Positions 11,336 through 19,743 of a DNA stretch of 22,389 nt are shown here, piece by piece. This DNA is from a virus. The stretch's first letter is position 1; the number at the start of each line of letters is the position of its first letter. The position numbers were made by a program, and so were the translations under genes. Under the pieces are notes generated by a model. That model was not told where the DNA came from. It saw only the letters and a list, made by a program, of their open reading frames with translations, and did not search any database. The stretch covers positions 1 to 22,389 of the IMG/VR virus record IMGVR_UViG_3300023219_000740. The stretch is one strand, 5' to 3'.

Positions 11336-13104
11336 TAATTAAACTCCAGAATAGATTTAGGCTGCATGCCGCTACCGGCAGAAAGCGGTTCGTTTAACAG
11401 GGCGTGCATGGTCGCCCATGCGATATCGGCGTGACTGGCTTCCTCGGTACGACTGGCCTCATAGGTGGCACTGCGCCCGCTGCTGGTCATGGTTTTGCGA
11501 ATCGACATAAACGACTGCGTGACGTCGGTTGCCCCGGCGTCGTACTCCAGACAGCCACGGCGAATGGTGTCTTTTGCCTTGAGAACCATCGCGGTTTTCA
11601 TTTCAGGTGTGTAACGGATGCCGCGTGCCGCCGGGTAGAATGAGCGCACCAACTGGAATACGCCCAGACCGAGGCCGGTTGCGTCAATGCCGATGTATTC
11701 GACGTTGTATTTCTCGGTCAGTTTGCGGATGCCCTCTGCCTGCGCGGCAAAGTCCATGCCTTTCCACTGGTGGCGCTCCAGCATGCGGAACTTGCCACCC
11801 GAGACCACCGGCGGTGCGAGCACGACACATCCGGCACTGTCGCCAGTGTGCGACGGGTCGTAGCCAATCCAGACCGGGCGAGAACCGAAAGGATGGTCGG
11901 CGAACGGGGCAAAGTCCTCCCATTCTTCCATCACATCGACCATGCAGCGCTGCAGCTCCTCGAACGGGAATACCGATGCCTTATCGTCGACAAACTCGCA
12001 CATAAACAGGTTCTTAAAATCATCATCACTGTTTTCGCGTTTGAGCTGGTCGAGGTCGAACAGGGTGCAGCCCCCGGCAAGGGCGTCCTCAATGGTGACA
12101 ATCTGCCGCCACTGGCCATCGTCGCAGAGCTGACCACCGGCGAGCGCGCGGTGACTGATGTCGATTTCGATGCGGTCAGCGGCACTGGCGCGCCCCTTGT
12201 TGAACAGCTCACCCGACCAGAAGGGGTAAGCCCCGTGCGCCAGTGTTGAGGGGGTCGAAAAGTAGGTTGAGCGCAGGTGCTTCTGCGAAGCCATGCCCGA
12301 GGCGACTTTGCGCAGTTTCTGAAAGTTCGGAATCCAGAATATTTCATCGACATACAGGTCGCCGTTATGGCTCTGCGCGGTGTTGGAATTGGTACCGAGA
12401 AAAATCAGTTTTGCGCCGTTGTTACCGATGACAATCGGGTCGCCGGTCAGGTCGACGTCGACCAGTCGCGCAAACTGGATGATGTATTCGCGGAACACGT
12501 AAGCCTGCGTTTTACTGGCTGACAGAAATATCTGGTTATGACCGGTTTTGAGCGCGCGCAGCAGCGCCTCGCGGGAGAAATAGAACGTCGCGCCAATCTG
12601 GCGGGATTTGAGAATGTCACGAATACGGTGCTCCAGTCCTGCGCGGTACCACTGCAACTGGTACTCGAAAGACTGGTCGAAAAATAATTCTTCCAGTTTC
12701 TCGATAGCCTCGTCGCTGAAAAAATTCTTTTTCGGCTTTTTGCGCTCCCCTTTGTTGCGGTTGGCGACGTTGGGGTTAAGGTCGGCCTCGTTGCCGGTCT
12801 GGCTGTAGCGGTTGACGCGCGCCAGCCGTTCAATCTGCCGTCCGAGCAGGTCAATCTCTTTGAAATCGCCGCCTGTCTTTTGCGGCTTGGCGATGAGCTG
12901 AATCAGCCTGGCCTCAAGGCTGCTTTCAACGCGGGAAATCGGCGCGATGCCGTCCCAGCCGTCGCGCTGCTTCCAGCTCTGCACGGTCGGGCGCTTGACC
13001 TGCAGCATTTCGGCAATCTGTGGCACGGAAAAGCCCTGCCAGTAAAGCAGCGATGCCTGTCGTCGCGGGTCATGCAACAAGGTTGTATCGGTGGAAATGG
13101 TCAT
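11335..13104 (-). CDS. P: Terminase large subunit gpP (ATPase and nuclease)
   Basis: Packaging motor that cuts cos with gpM and pumps DNA through the portal. At 589 aa it matches P2 P (590). Residues 13-50 form an N-terminal helix-turn-helix (SVPQIAEMLQVKRPTVQSWKQRDGW) for DNA recognition. The ATPase has the SRQIGAT Walker A-like loop at K166-T173, Walker B D253-E254 and the FSTPS coupling motif at 282-286. The C-terminal RNase H-like nuclease has D416 (GYDPSHTGDSAG), D474 (IGIDATG) and D560 (SHADIAWA). It is the first gene of the leftward late operon and diverges from O across a 165-bp promoter gap. Confidence 0.97.
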   Translation of the reverse strand: MTISTDTTLLHDPRRQASLLYWQGFSVPQIAEMLQVKRPTVQSWKQRDGWDGIAPISRVESSLEARLIQLIAKPQKTGGDFKEIDLLGRQIERLARVNRYSQTGNEADLNPNVANRNKGERKKPKKNFFSDEAIEKLEELFFDQSFEYQLQWYRAGLEHRIRDILKSRQIGATFYFSREALLRALKTGHNQIFLSASKTQAYVFREYIIQFARLVDVDLTGDPIVIGNNGAKLIFLGTNSNTAQSHNGDLYVDEIFWIPNFQKLRKVASGMASQKHLRSTYFSTPSTLAHGAYPFWSGELFNKGRASAADRIEIDISHRALAGGQLCDDGQWRQIVTIEDALAGGCTLFDLDQLKRENSDDDFKNLFMCEFVDDKASVFPFEELQRCMVDVMEEWEDFAPFADHPFGSRPVWIGYDPSHTGDSAGCVVLAPPVVSGGKFRMLERHQWKGMDFAAQAEGIRKLTEKYNVEYIGIDATGLGLGVFQLVRSFYPAARGIRYTPEMKTAMVLKAKDTIRRGCLEYDAGATDVTQSFMSIRKTMTSSGRSATYEASRTEEASHADIAWATMHALLNEPLSAGSGMQPKSILEFN

Positions 13105-13269
13105 TGATGCCTCGCCGTAGTGGATTCAGGGCAAGGCTACTTAATGGCCGTCAGTGATTCGCTAAGGTGCTGTTGTGTGGGCGATTGTCCAGCCGTCGTT
13201 AGTGGTCTGGCGTGCCCGGAGTCTGGAAACTGGCGTTGACCAGTAACCCTAACCTCAGGACTCCTGACA
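13105..13269. promoter_or_regulatory. Divergent late-promoter region between P and O
   Basis: In P2-like phages this gap holds two Ogr-activated late promoters reading outward into P-Q and O-N-M-L. Ogr-type sites are described as TGT-N12-ACA dyads; here TGT at 13174-13176, twelve bases, then CCA at 13189-13191 is a one-base miss, placed 78-97 bp from the O start. No sigma70-like -35 is evident, as expected of activator-dependent promoters. The gap codes for nothing. The activator gene (ogr/B) is outside the window. Confidence 0.4.
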
Positions 13270-14124
13270 ATGGCAAAAAAAGTCTCAAAATTCTTTCGCA
13301 TCGGCGTCGAGGGTGATACCTGCGACGGGCGCATTATCAGCGCCAGTGATATTCAGGAAATGGCCGAAACCTATGACCCGCGCGTCTACGGTTGCCGTAT
13401 CAACCTTGAACACCTGCGCGGCCTGCTGCCTGATGGCATATTCAAGCGTTATGGCGATGTGGTCGAGCTGAAAGCCGAGAAAATTGACGACGATTCTGCG
13501 CTTAACGGCAAATGGGCGTTGTTCGCTAAAATCACCCCGACCGATGACCTTATTGCGATGAATAAAGCCGCGCAGAAGGTCTACACCTCAATGGAAATTC
13601 AGCCGAATTTTGCCAATACCGGCAAATGCTATCTCGTTGGTCTGGCTGTGACCGATGACCCGGCAAGCCTCGGCACCGAATACCTCGAATTCTGTCGCAA
13701 TGCAAAACACAATCCGCTTAACCGATTTAAGGCTAACCCTGAAAACCTGATTTCAGCGGCAACGCTTGCAGAGCTTGAGTTTGAAGACCAGCCGGAAACG
13801 GTATTTACCGCCCTGACTGACAAGGTGAAAGCCATTTTCAGCCGTAAGCAGGTCAGCGACGATGCGCGCCTGAATGATGTGCATGAAGCGGTGACCACCG
13901 TCAGCGAACATGTGCAGACCAACCTGACCAAACAGGACGAGCGCCTTTCTGCTATGGAAACCGCGTTTGCCAACTTGAGTAAGGAGCTGACCGGCAAGGT
14001 TGAAGAAACCAGCCAGGCATTTTCCGCCCTGAAAACCACCATCGATAAAACCGAAAGTTTCAGCCAGCCGCGACGCACGAAAGCCAGCGGCGGTGGCGGC
14101 GATGAGCTGCTGACCGACTGCTGA
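13270..14124 (+). CDS. O: Capsid scaffold and maturation protease gpO
   Basis: Internal scaffold that also cleaves the capsid, portal and itself during head maturation. The length of 284 aa equals P2 O, and the serine-protease triad known for P2 O is at the same residues: D19, H48 and S107. The protease covers about residues 1-140; residues 190-260 are a coiled-coil scaffold region (VHEAVTTVSEHVQTNLTKQDERLSAMETAF), ending in a basic glycine-rich tail. CAGGA at 13256-13260 is the likely ribosome site for the ATG at 13270. Confidence 0.97.
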   Translation: MAKKVSKFFRIGVEGDTCDGRIISASDIQEMAETYDPRVYGCRINLEHLRGLLPDGIFKRYGDVVELKAEKIDDDSALNGKWALFAKITPTDDLIAMNKAAQKVYTSMEIQPNFANTGKCYLVGLAVTDDPASLGTEYLEFCRNAKHNPLNRFKANPENLISAATLAELEFEDQPETVFTALTDKVKAIFSRKQVSDDARLNDVHEAVTTVSEHVQTNLTKQDERLSAMETAFANLSKELTGKVEETSQAFSALKTTIDKTESFSQPRRTKASGGGGDELLTDC

Positions 14125-14143
14125 TAAACCGCAGACCCGAAAC

Positions 14144-14162
14144 CGGGCGGCAACCCCGCCCG
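14144..14162. other. Hairpin in the O-N intergenic gap
   Basis: CGGGCGG at 14144-14150 pairs with CCGCCCG at 14156-14162 around CAACC. There is no T-run, so it is more likely an mRNA processing or stability element than a terminator, lying just before the abundantly expressed capsid gene. A related CCGGGCGGCA sequence occurs in the M-L gap near 16032. Confidence 0.4.
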
Positions 14163-14200
14163 ATGCAGTGACTAACCGATAAATTCAAACAGGAAATACT

Positions 14201-15268
14201 ATGCGCCCGGAAACCCGTTTTAAGTTCAATGCCTATCTGAGCCAGCTCGCCAAACTGAACGGCATCAGCGTTGATGACGTCAGTAAAAAATTCGCCGTCG
14301 AGCCGTCCGTCACGCAGACGCTGATGAACAAAGTGCAGGCGTCATCCGCGTTTTTGCAGACGATTAACCTTCTGCCGGTCGCAGAAATGAAGGGTGAAAA
14401 AATTGGCGTCGGTGTGACCGGTACTATCGCCAGCACGACCGACACCTCGGGCGATGATGAGCGTAAGACCGCAGATTTCACCGCGCTTGAGTCTAACAAG
14501 TACGAGTGCGACCAGATTAACTTTGACTTCCACCTGAAATATAAAACCCTCGACCTGTGGGCGCGTTACCAGGACTTCCAGCGCCGTATTCGTGACGCCA
14601 TTGTCCAGCGTCAGGCGCTCGATTTCATCATGGCCGGTTTTAACGGTACCACCCGCGCCGCCACCTCTGACCGCACCAAAAATCCGATGCTGCAGGATGT
14701 GGCCGTCGGCTGGCTGCAGAAATACCGCAATGAAGCCCCGACGCGCGTGATGAGCAACATCACCGACGCTGACGGTAAGGTCGTTTCAGCAGTGATTCGT
14801 GTCGGTCGAAACGGTGACTATGAGAACCTCGACGCGCTGGTGATGGATGCGACCAACAACCTGATTGACGAGGTTTATCAGGATGACCCGAAACTCGTTG
14901 CCATCGTTGGCCGTAAGCTGCTGGCCGACAAATATTTCCCGCTGGTGAACAAGCCGCAGGAAAACAGCGAAGCGCTCGCGGCAGATATCATCATCAGCCA
15001 GAAGCGAATCGGCAACCTGCCTGCTGTGCGTGTGCCGTACTTCCCGGCGAATGCCGTGTTAGTGACCACGCTGGAAAACCTCTCTATCTATTTCATGGAT
15101 GAGAGCCACCGCCGCAGCATTGATGAAAACCCGAAAAAAGACCGTGTGGAAAACTACGAGTCGATGAATATCGACTATGTGGTCGAGGCGTATGCCGCCG
15201 GGTGCCTGCTGGAAAACATCACCCTGGGCGATTTCACCGCACCTGCAGCACCGGAAAGCGGAGCCTAA
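14201..15268 (+). CDS. N: Major capsid protein gpN
   Basis: Head shell protein of the HK97 fold in P2-like phages. At 355 aa it is within two residues of P2 N (357). The recognisable start MRPETRFKFNAYLSQLAKLNGI belongs to the part removed by gpO on maturation, with the mature protein expected to begin around residue 32. It also carries the conserved KYKTLDLWARYQDFQRRIRDAI segment. AGGAAATACT (14190-14199) precedes the ATG. It follows O and precedes M in the standard head-gene order. Confidence 0.97.
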   Translation: MRPETRFKFNAYLSQLAKLNGISVDDVSKKFAVEPSVTQTLMNKVQASSAFLQTINLLPVAEMKGEKIGVGVTGTIASTTDTSGDDERKTADFTALESNKYECDQINFDFHLKYKTLDLWARYQDFQRRIRDAIVQRQALDFIMAGFNGTTRAATSDRTKNPMLQDVAVGWLQKYRNEAPTRVMSNITDADGKVVSAVIRVGRNGDYENLDALVMDATNNLIDEVYQDDPKLVAIVGRKLLADKYFPLVNKPQENSEALAADIIISQKRIGNLPAVRVPYFPANAVLVTTLENLSIYFMDESHRRSIDENPKKDRVENYESMNIDYVVEAYAAGCLLENITLGDFTAPAAPESGA

Positions 15269-15271
15269 ACC

Positions 15272-16024
15272 ATGACGAGTCCCGCACAGCGTCACATGAT
15301 GCGGGTCTCGGCCTCTCAAGCCGCGCAGCGGGAGCAAGCCCCGCTGCGCCATGCAACCGCCTATGAGCAGATGCTGGTTAAGCTGGCCGATGACCGCCGC
15401 ACGTTAAAAAACATCCGTTCAAACGAACGTAAAGCCGAGAAAAAGCGCGAGCTGCTGCCGTTCTATGCGCCGTGGGTCGCCGGTGTGCTGGCTGATGGCC
15501 GTGGTGCGCAGGATGACATTGTCATGACCGTCATGCTGTGGCGTCTCGATGCCGGTGATATCGCTGGCGCGCTGGAAATTGCCCCCTACGCGCTGAAATA
15601 CGGCCTCACCTCTGACCATCGCCGCACAACACCTTACATGCTGGTTGAGGAAGTGGCGCTTGCCGCGCAGCGTCTGCGCGATGCCGGTGAGTCTGTCGAC
15701 CTTTCCTGGCTGCAGACCACTATCGATCTGACCGACGGCGCTGACGTTCCCGATATGGTGCGTGCCCGTCTGCATAAGGTGACTGGCCTGACCCTGCGTG
15801 ATGCCGGTATGAATGCCGAGGCGCTGGCGCAGTTTCAGCGCGCGATGCAGCTCGACCGCAATGCCGGTGTGCGCAAGGAGATTGAGCGACTGGAACGGGC
15901 ATTGAAGCCAAAGCCAGAGGCCGCACCCCGTAAAACGACTAAACCGCGCACGCGCAAACCTGCCAGCAAACCGGCAGCAAAGCGCGGGCGTCCACCAAAG
16001 GCGGCAAAACCGCCGGTTAACTGA
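15272..16024 (+). CDS. M: Terminase small subunit gpM
   Basis: Partner of gpP in cos recognition and cleavage. The 250-aa length matches P2 M (247). The protein is helical throughout, starts MTSPAQRHMMRVSASQAAQR, and ends in a very basic Lys/Pro/Arg tail (about residues 210-250) suited to DNA contact; the tail is low in complexity and is the likely place for length differences between relatives. It begins 3 bp after N, so co-translation with the capsid gene is likely. Confidence 0.95.
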   Translation: MTSPAQRHMMRVSASQAAQREQAPLRHATAYEQMLVKLADDRRTLKNIRSNERKAEKKRELLPFYAPWVAGVLADGRGAQDDIVMTVMLWRLDAGDIAGALEIAPYALKYGLTSDHRRTTPYMLVEEVALAAQRLRDAGESVDLSWLQTTIDLTDGADVPDMVRARLHKVTGLTLRDAGMNAEALAQFQRAMQLDRNAGVRKEIERLERALKPKPEAAPRKTTKPRTRKPASKPAAKRGRPPKAAKPPVN

Positions 16025-16112
16025 ACGCTCCCCGAGCCGGGCGGCACGCCGGTCAAAGCAGGCAAAGACCTGACGGCGACCGGCGTCCACCGCCCAACCT
16101 GATGAGGTTGTC

Positions 16113-16619
16113 ATGACGACAGTGATACTGAACCAGCCCGATGAACCGCAGGACGTACCGGGCGTGGTGATTCCCGCACCGGAGACAGGCGGTGCAGTGA
16201 TTAAAAACACGTTCTTTTTCCCTGATGTGGATCCGAAGCGCGTGCGCGAACTGATGCGCCTTGAGCAGACGGTTTCCGATGCGCGCCTGCGCAATGCCAT
16301 CAAGACCGGCATGGCCGAGACCAATGCGGAGCTTTACGACTACCGGCTGCGCCAGACAGCCGCCGGGTTTAAGCAACTGGCCGACGTGCCTGCCGAGGAA
16401 ATCGACGGCGAGAATGTGCGCGTTTTCCACTACCTCAGCGCCGTGACGGCGATGGCGACCGCCACCCTGTATGAGCGTTATCGCGGCGTTGAGGCCACCG
16501 GCAAGGGTGACAAAAAAGCCGACAGTGTGGAAACCACCATTGATGACCTGTGGCGGGATATGCGCTGGTCAGTTGCGCGTCTGCAGGACAAGCCGCGCTG
16601 CATAGTGGGTCAGCTCTGA
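16113..16619 (+). CDS. L: Head completion protein gpL
   Basis: Binds the portal after packaging to stabilise the filled head. The length of 168 aa matches P2 L (169). The family segment VVIPAPETGGAVIKNTFFFPDVDPKRVRELM in divided form, VSDARLRNAIKTGM and LADVPAEEIDGE are visible. A GAGG ribosome site precedes the ATG. Its stop shares one base with the X start (TGATG), so X is translationally coupled. The 88-bp gap before it contains GC-rich inverted segments but no gene. Confidence 0.95.
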   Translation: MTTVILNQPDEPQDVPGVVIPAPETGGAVIKNTFFFPDVDPKRVRELMRLEQTVSDARLRNAIKTGMAETNAELYDYRLRQTAAGFKQLADVPAEEIDGENVRVFHYLSAVTAMATATLYERYRGVEATGKGDKKADSVETTIDDLWRDMRWSVARLQDKPRCIVGQL

Positions 16620-16822
16620 TGAAAGTCAGGGCAATGCAGGGCGACACCCTCGATGCGATTTGCGCCCGGTATTACGGGCGCACTGAGGGCGTGGTCGAGA
16701 CGGTGCTGCAGGCTAATCCGGGTCTGTCTGAGCTGGGAGTCATTCTGCCGCATGGTACCGAGATTGACCTGCCCGATGTGCCATCTTCACCAGTAACTAA
16801 CACTATCAATCTTTGGGAGTAA
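16619..16822 (+). CDS. X: Tail protein gpX with LysM-like fold
   Basis: A 67-aa protein, the exact length of P2 X, needed for tail assembly. The sequence is a single LysM-like unit: GDTLDAICARYYG, then VLQANPGL, then LPHGTEIDLPD. The open frame extends upstream to 16550 inside L, but the ATG at 16619 overlapping the L stop gives the family start and length. LysM in gp53-like tail proteins contacts the tail tube or peptidoglycan. Confidence 0.95.
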   Translation: MKVRAMQGDTLDAICARYYGRTEGVVETVLQANPGLSELGVILPHGTEIDLPDVPSSPVTNTINLWE

Positions 16823-16825
16823 ACC

Positions 16826-17122
16826 ATGACAGAAGGGGAAAAAGGCGTCCTGTCACTGTTTGTGATTGGCGTGATGATTGTTGTCGGGAAAGTGCTGGCA
16901 GGTGGTGAGCCCATCACCCCGCGCCTGTTTGTCGGACGCATGCTGCTCGGCGGTTTCGTTTCGATGGTCGCCGGTGTTGTTCTGGTGCAGTTTCCTGATA
17001 TGTCACTGCCTGCCGTGTGCGGGATTGGATCCATGCTCGGCATTGCCGGTTATCAGGTGGTGGAAATCGCCATACAGCGCCGCTTTAAGTCACAGAAAGG
17101 GGAAGACGATGCCGGTCATTAA
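16826..17122 (+). CDS. Y: Holin gpY
   Basis: Inner-membrane holin that times lysis. At 98 aa (P2 Y is 93) it has three hydrophobic segments at about residues 7-24, 37-55 and 62-80, with a charged C-terminal end (RRFKSQKGEDDAGH), the class I layout. The segments GVMIVVGKVLAGGEPITPR and GIGSMLGIAGYQVVEIAIQRR are highly typical of P2 Y. The coding sequence overlaps K by 14 bp, in the usual holin-endolysin pairing. Confidence 0.95.
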   Translation: MTEGEKGVLSLFVIGVMIVVGKVLAGGEPITPRLFVGRMLLGGFVSMVAGVVLVQFPDMSLPAVCGIGSMLGIAGYQVVEIAIQRRFKSQKGEDDAGH

Positions 17123-17606
17123 TACTCACCAGAATATCGCCGCCTTTCTGGACATGCTGGCGTATTCCGAAGGAACAGCGAACCATCCGCTGACGAAAAA
17201 CCGTGGCTATGACGTCATTGTCACCGGTCTTGATGGTAAGCCAGAGATTTTCACCGATTACAGCGACCACCCTTTCGCACATGGCCGACCACCGAAAGTG
17301 TTTAATCGCCGTGGTGAGAAATCCACGGCATCGGGGCGTTACCAGCAGCTTTATCTGTTCTGGCCGCACTATAAAAAACAGCTCTCGTTGCCTGATTTCA
17401 GTCCACTGTCGCAGGACAAGCTCGCGATCCAGCTAATCCGGGAACGCGGTGCTATTGACGATATCCGGGCGGGGCGTATTGAGCGTGCTGTTTCCCGTTG
17501 TCGCAATATCTGGGCGTCATTACCGGGTGCCGGTTACGGCCAGCGCGAGCACAGTCTCGAAAAGCTGGTCACTGTCTGGCGCACGGCTGGCGGGGTGGAG
17601 GCATGA
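17109..17606 (+). CDS. K: Endolysin gpK, lambda R-type muramidase
   Basis: Degrades peptidoglycan after the holin opens the membrane. The 165-aa length equals P2 K. The catalytic glutamate of this family is E21 in MLAYSEGT; FAHGRPPKVFN, TASGRYQ and the GAIDDIRAGRIE segment complete the lambda R-like fold. There is no signal peptide, so release depends on holin gpY. The frame remains open upstream in the holin gene, but the ATG at 17109 gives the family length. Its stop overlaps the LysB start (ATGA). Confidence 0.96.
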   Translation: MPVINTHQNIAAFLDMLAYSEGTANHPLTKNRGYDVIVTGLDGKPEIFTDYSDHPFAHGRPPKVFNRRGEKSTASGRYQQLYLFWPHYKKQLSLPDFSPLSQDKLAIQLIRERGAIDDIRAGRIERAVSRCRNIWASLPGAGYGQREHSLEKLVTVWRTAGGVEA

Positions 17607-18016
17607 AAGTCCTGATAACGCTGCTTGTGCTGGCAGTGCTCGGGTTGCTGTGGTTGCGCCATGAGAACGGCAATTTATCCCGCTCTTTTGAGGCGGCAAA
17701 TCGTGTCGCGAGCGAGCAAAAGACGACGATTGGCATGCTGAAAAATCAGCTCAGTGTTGCCGGTCAGCTCGCCCGACGTAATGAATCCGCGCAGGTGGCA
17801 CTGCGCGAGCAGCTCGCAAAGGCAAGTGCAGAAGCCAGCCGCCGTGAGCAGACGATAACGAGGTTACTTAATGAAAATGAAGCCTTTCGCCGCTGGTATA
17901 ACGCTGCTCTGCCTGATGTTGTGCGTCGGTTGCACACCCGCCCCGCCTGCGCCAGCGCCGGTGATTGTGGTCAACGGATGCCCGAAGGTGAGCCTTTGCC
18001 CGATGCCGGGAAGTGA
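17603..18016 (+). CDS. lysB: Rz-like inner-membrane spanin LysB
   Basis: Inner-membrane half of the spanin pair that fuses the outer membrane at the end of lysis. The 137-aa protein (P2 LysB is 141) has one N-terminal membrane anchor (VLITLLVLAVLGLLWL, residues 3-18) and a long periplasmic coiled coil (about 25-105). ATG at 17603 overlaps the K stop; an upstream open frame inside K is ignored. The outer partner LysC begins within it in another frame. P2 has lysA, a multi-membrane-span lysis-timing gene, between K and lysB; there is no room for it here. Confidence 0.93.
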   Translation: MKVLITLLVLAVLGLLWLRHENGNLSRSFEAANRVASEQKTTIGMLKNQLSVAGQLARRNESAQVALREQLAKASAEASRREQTITRLLNENEAFRRWYNAALPDVVRRLHTRPACASAGDCGQRMPEGEPLPDAGK

Positions 18017-18161
18017 CCCGAAAACAAATGGTGACCTGAGCGCGGATATTCGCCGTCTTGAGGGCGCGCTGACTGCCTGTGCGCTGCAGGTCAAAACCGT
18101 CAAACACTGTCAGGATGAACTCGATGCAAAAGCACAAAAGCCTGCGCAAAGCGCTGATTAA
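17871..18161 (+). CDS. lysC: Rz1-like outer-membrane spanin lipoprotein LysC
   Basis: A 96-aa lipoprotein, the same length as P2 LysC, embedded in an alternative frame at the end of lysB (146 bp overlap) and continuing past it. The signal sequence ends in a lipobox C18-V-G-C21, with C21 the lipidated residue; a proline-rich APPAPAPV stretch follows. The second half is a helix that would pair with the LysB coiled coil. Such nested Rz/Rz1 arrangements are typical of phage spanins. Confidence 0.92.
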   Translation: MKMKPFAAGITLLCLMLCVGCTPAPPAPAPVIVVNGCPKVSLCPMPGSDPKTNGDLSADIRRLEGALTACALQVKTVKHCQDELDAKAQKPAQSAD

Positions 18162-18591
18162 CGCCGTGCCGCAGCTCCGAAATAACCCCGATATGCTGCG
18201 CCTGTTTGCCGACAACGGCCATACCGATTCCCGACTGGCGAGCTCGCTGTCGTTTGAAAAGGTGTACGTGCTTAACGTGGTGGTGACTGACTTCACCGGC
18301 GACCTCGACTTGATATTTGTGCCGGTGCAGGCGTGGCTGCGTGAGCATCAGCCGGACATTATGACCACCGACGCCGGGAGGGAGAAAGGATTCACCTGGA
18401 TGATTGATATCAATAACGACGATTCGCTCGATATCAGTATCAGCCTGAGACTCACCGAGCGCACGCTCGTCAAAGAAGTCGACGGCGCACTGCACGTCAG
18501 CTATGCGCCGGAGCCGTCGCTGCCTGAACCCGTGACGCGCCCGGTCGAGCTGTACGTTAACGGTGAGCTGGTGAGTAAGTGGGATGAGTGA
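18124..18591 (+). CDS. R: Tail completion protein gpR
   Basis: Caps the tail before head joining. The length of 155 aa from the ATG at 18124 equals P2 R, and the segments NNPDMLRLFADNG, LNVVVTDFTGD, QPDIMTTDAGREKGF, DISISL.LTERTLV and the ending ELYVNGELVSKWDE match the family. The open frame extends to 18079, but the family length supports 18124. It overlaps lysC by 38 bp and S by 8 bp, so the lysis and tail genes form one continuous transcript. Confidence 0.95.
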   Translation: MQKHKSLRKALINAVPQLRNNPDMLRLFADNGHTDSRLASSLSFEKVYVLNVVVTDFTGDLDLIFVPVQAWLREHQPDIMTTDAGREKGFTWMIDINNDDSLDISISLRLTERTLVKEVDGALHVSYAPEPSLPEPVTRPVELYVNGELVSKWDE

Positions 18592-19033
18592 GTTAACCGC
18601 ACTGCAGGAGCGCCTTGCCGGTCTGATTGCCAGCCTGTCACCGGCGGCGCGTCGTCAAATGGCGGCTGAGATTGCGAAAAAGCTGCGCGCCAGTCAGCAA
18701 CAGCGTATTAAGCGGCAGCAGGCACCCGACGGCACCCCGTATGCCGCGCGAAAGCGCCAGCCGGTGCGGAGCAAGAAAGGCCGCATTAAGCGCGAAATGT
18801 TCACCAGACTGCGCACCAATCGCTTTATGAAAGCCAAAGGCAGCGACAGTGCGGCGGTGGTGGAATTTACCGGCAAAGTGCAGCGCATGGCGCAGGTGCA
18901 TCAGTATGGCCTCAAAGACCGGCCAAACCGCAACAGCCGCGATGTGCAGTACGAGGCGCGCCCGTTGCTCGGTTTCACCCGCGACGATGAGCAGATGATT
19001 GAAGACGTCATTCTCAGTCACCTCGGCAAATAA
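18584..19033 (+). CDS. S: Tail completion protein gpS
   Basis: Needed for joining tail to head; 149 aa against 150 in P2. Very basic in its middle (KKLRASQQQRIKRQQAPDGTPYAARK and KKGRIKREMF), typical of the phage virion morphogenesis family. The ATG lies inside the R stop region. It is the last gene before a 68-bp gap with a strong hairpin, so it ends this transcription unit or a segment of it. Confidence 0.94.
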   Translation: MSELTALQERLAGLIASLSPAARRQMAAEIAKKLRASQQQRIKRQQAPDGTPYAARKRQPVRSKKGRIKREMFTRLRTNRFMKAKGSDSAAVVEFTGKVQRMAQVHQYGLKDRPNRNSRDVQYEARPLLGFTRDDEQMIEDVILSHLGK

Positions 19034-19101
19034 ATATTGTGTGAGCCATCACCGGAGCCGCGCGAATTGGCGCGGCTCCAGACCAGAGGCATCCTTGCAC
19101 T
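19034..19101. promoter_or_regulatory. S-V gap: strong hairpin and a late-promoter-like motif
   Basis: GGAGCCGCGC at 19054-19063 pairs with GGCGCGGCTCC-side bases 19070-19079, a 10-bp stem with loop GAATTG and no T-run. Just before it, TTGTGTGAGCCAT (19037-19049) repeats the motif TTGTGTGGGCGAT in the P-O gap (13173-13185). P2 has a separate late promoter before V. The spacing to the V start is only 65 bp, short for an activator site at -55, so the promoter assignment is tentative. Confidence 0.4.
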
Positions 19102-19743
19102 ATGAATACGTTATCCACTTTACAGGAGCTCGCGCGCGCAATTCGCAACCTCATCCGCTCAGGTGTGGTGACTGAGGTCGATATTGTGCAGGGGCTGTGC
19201 CGCGTACAAAGCGGCGGGATCCAGACTACATGGCTGAACTGGCTGACTACCCGCGCCGGTCGTTCGCGTACATGGTGGGCTCCCTCGGTCGGTGAGCAGG
19301 TGCTGCTGCTGGCGATTGGTGGCGAGCTTGATACCGCTTTCGTTCTGCCGGGGATTTTCTCAGACGATAACCCCGCCCCGTCTGCCTCGGCGGATGCGTG
19401 GCATGTGCTGTTCCCTGATGGCGCGGTTATGGAGTACGAGCCGGAAACCGGTGCGCTGACGGTCAGCGGCATCAAGACTGCCGACGTGACGGCATCGGAG
19501 TCCATCACCGCCACCGTGCCGGTGGTGCTGGTCAAAGCGGCAGAGCGTATCACCCTCGACACCCCGGAGGTGGTCTGCACCAACAAACTGACGACGGCGA
19601 CGCTTGAGGTGCAGAAAGGCGGCACCATGCGGGGAAACATCGAACATACCGACGGCACGTTGAAATCAAACGGTGTGCAGGTTGATGACCACGGTCACGG
19701 CGGCGTGCAACGGGGCGGGAGCTGGACGGAGGGCACCAAATGA
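19102..19743 (+). CDS. V: Baseplate spike protein gpV
   Basis: Trimeric needle that pierces the outer membrane. It has 213 aa (P2 V 211), with an OB-fold N-terminal part (VDIVQGLCRVQSGGIQTTWLNW, GEQVLLLAIGGEL) and a C-terminal beta-helix of short repeats. The tip carries the H-x-H motif in VDDHGHGGV, which in P2 gpV binds an iron ion at the point. It is the first gene of the V-W-J-I-H tail operon and overlaps W by 4 bp (ATGA). Confidence 0.96.
   Translation: MNTLSTLQELARAIRNLIRSGVVTEVDIVQGLCRVQSGGIQTTWLNWLTTRAGRSRTWWAPSVGEQVLLLAIGGELDTAFVLPGIFSDDNPAPSASADAWHVLFPDGAVMEYEPETGALTVSGIKTADVTASESITATVPVVLVKAAERITLDTPEVVCTNKLTTATLEVQKGGTMRGNIEHTDGTLKSNGVQVDDHGHGGVQRGGSWTEGTK

Noticed and set aside
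11607-12005. Long frames on the plus strand opposite the terminase gene
   Set aside because: They are antisense shadows of the GC-rich P gene with no ribosome sites and with low-complexity Arg/Pro-rich products.
15419-16324. A 301-codon minus-strand frame across M and L
   Set aside because: It spans two well-identified genes and their gap, and M and L match P2 lengths and motifs, so this is a shadow frame.
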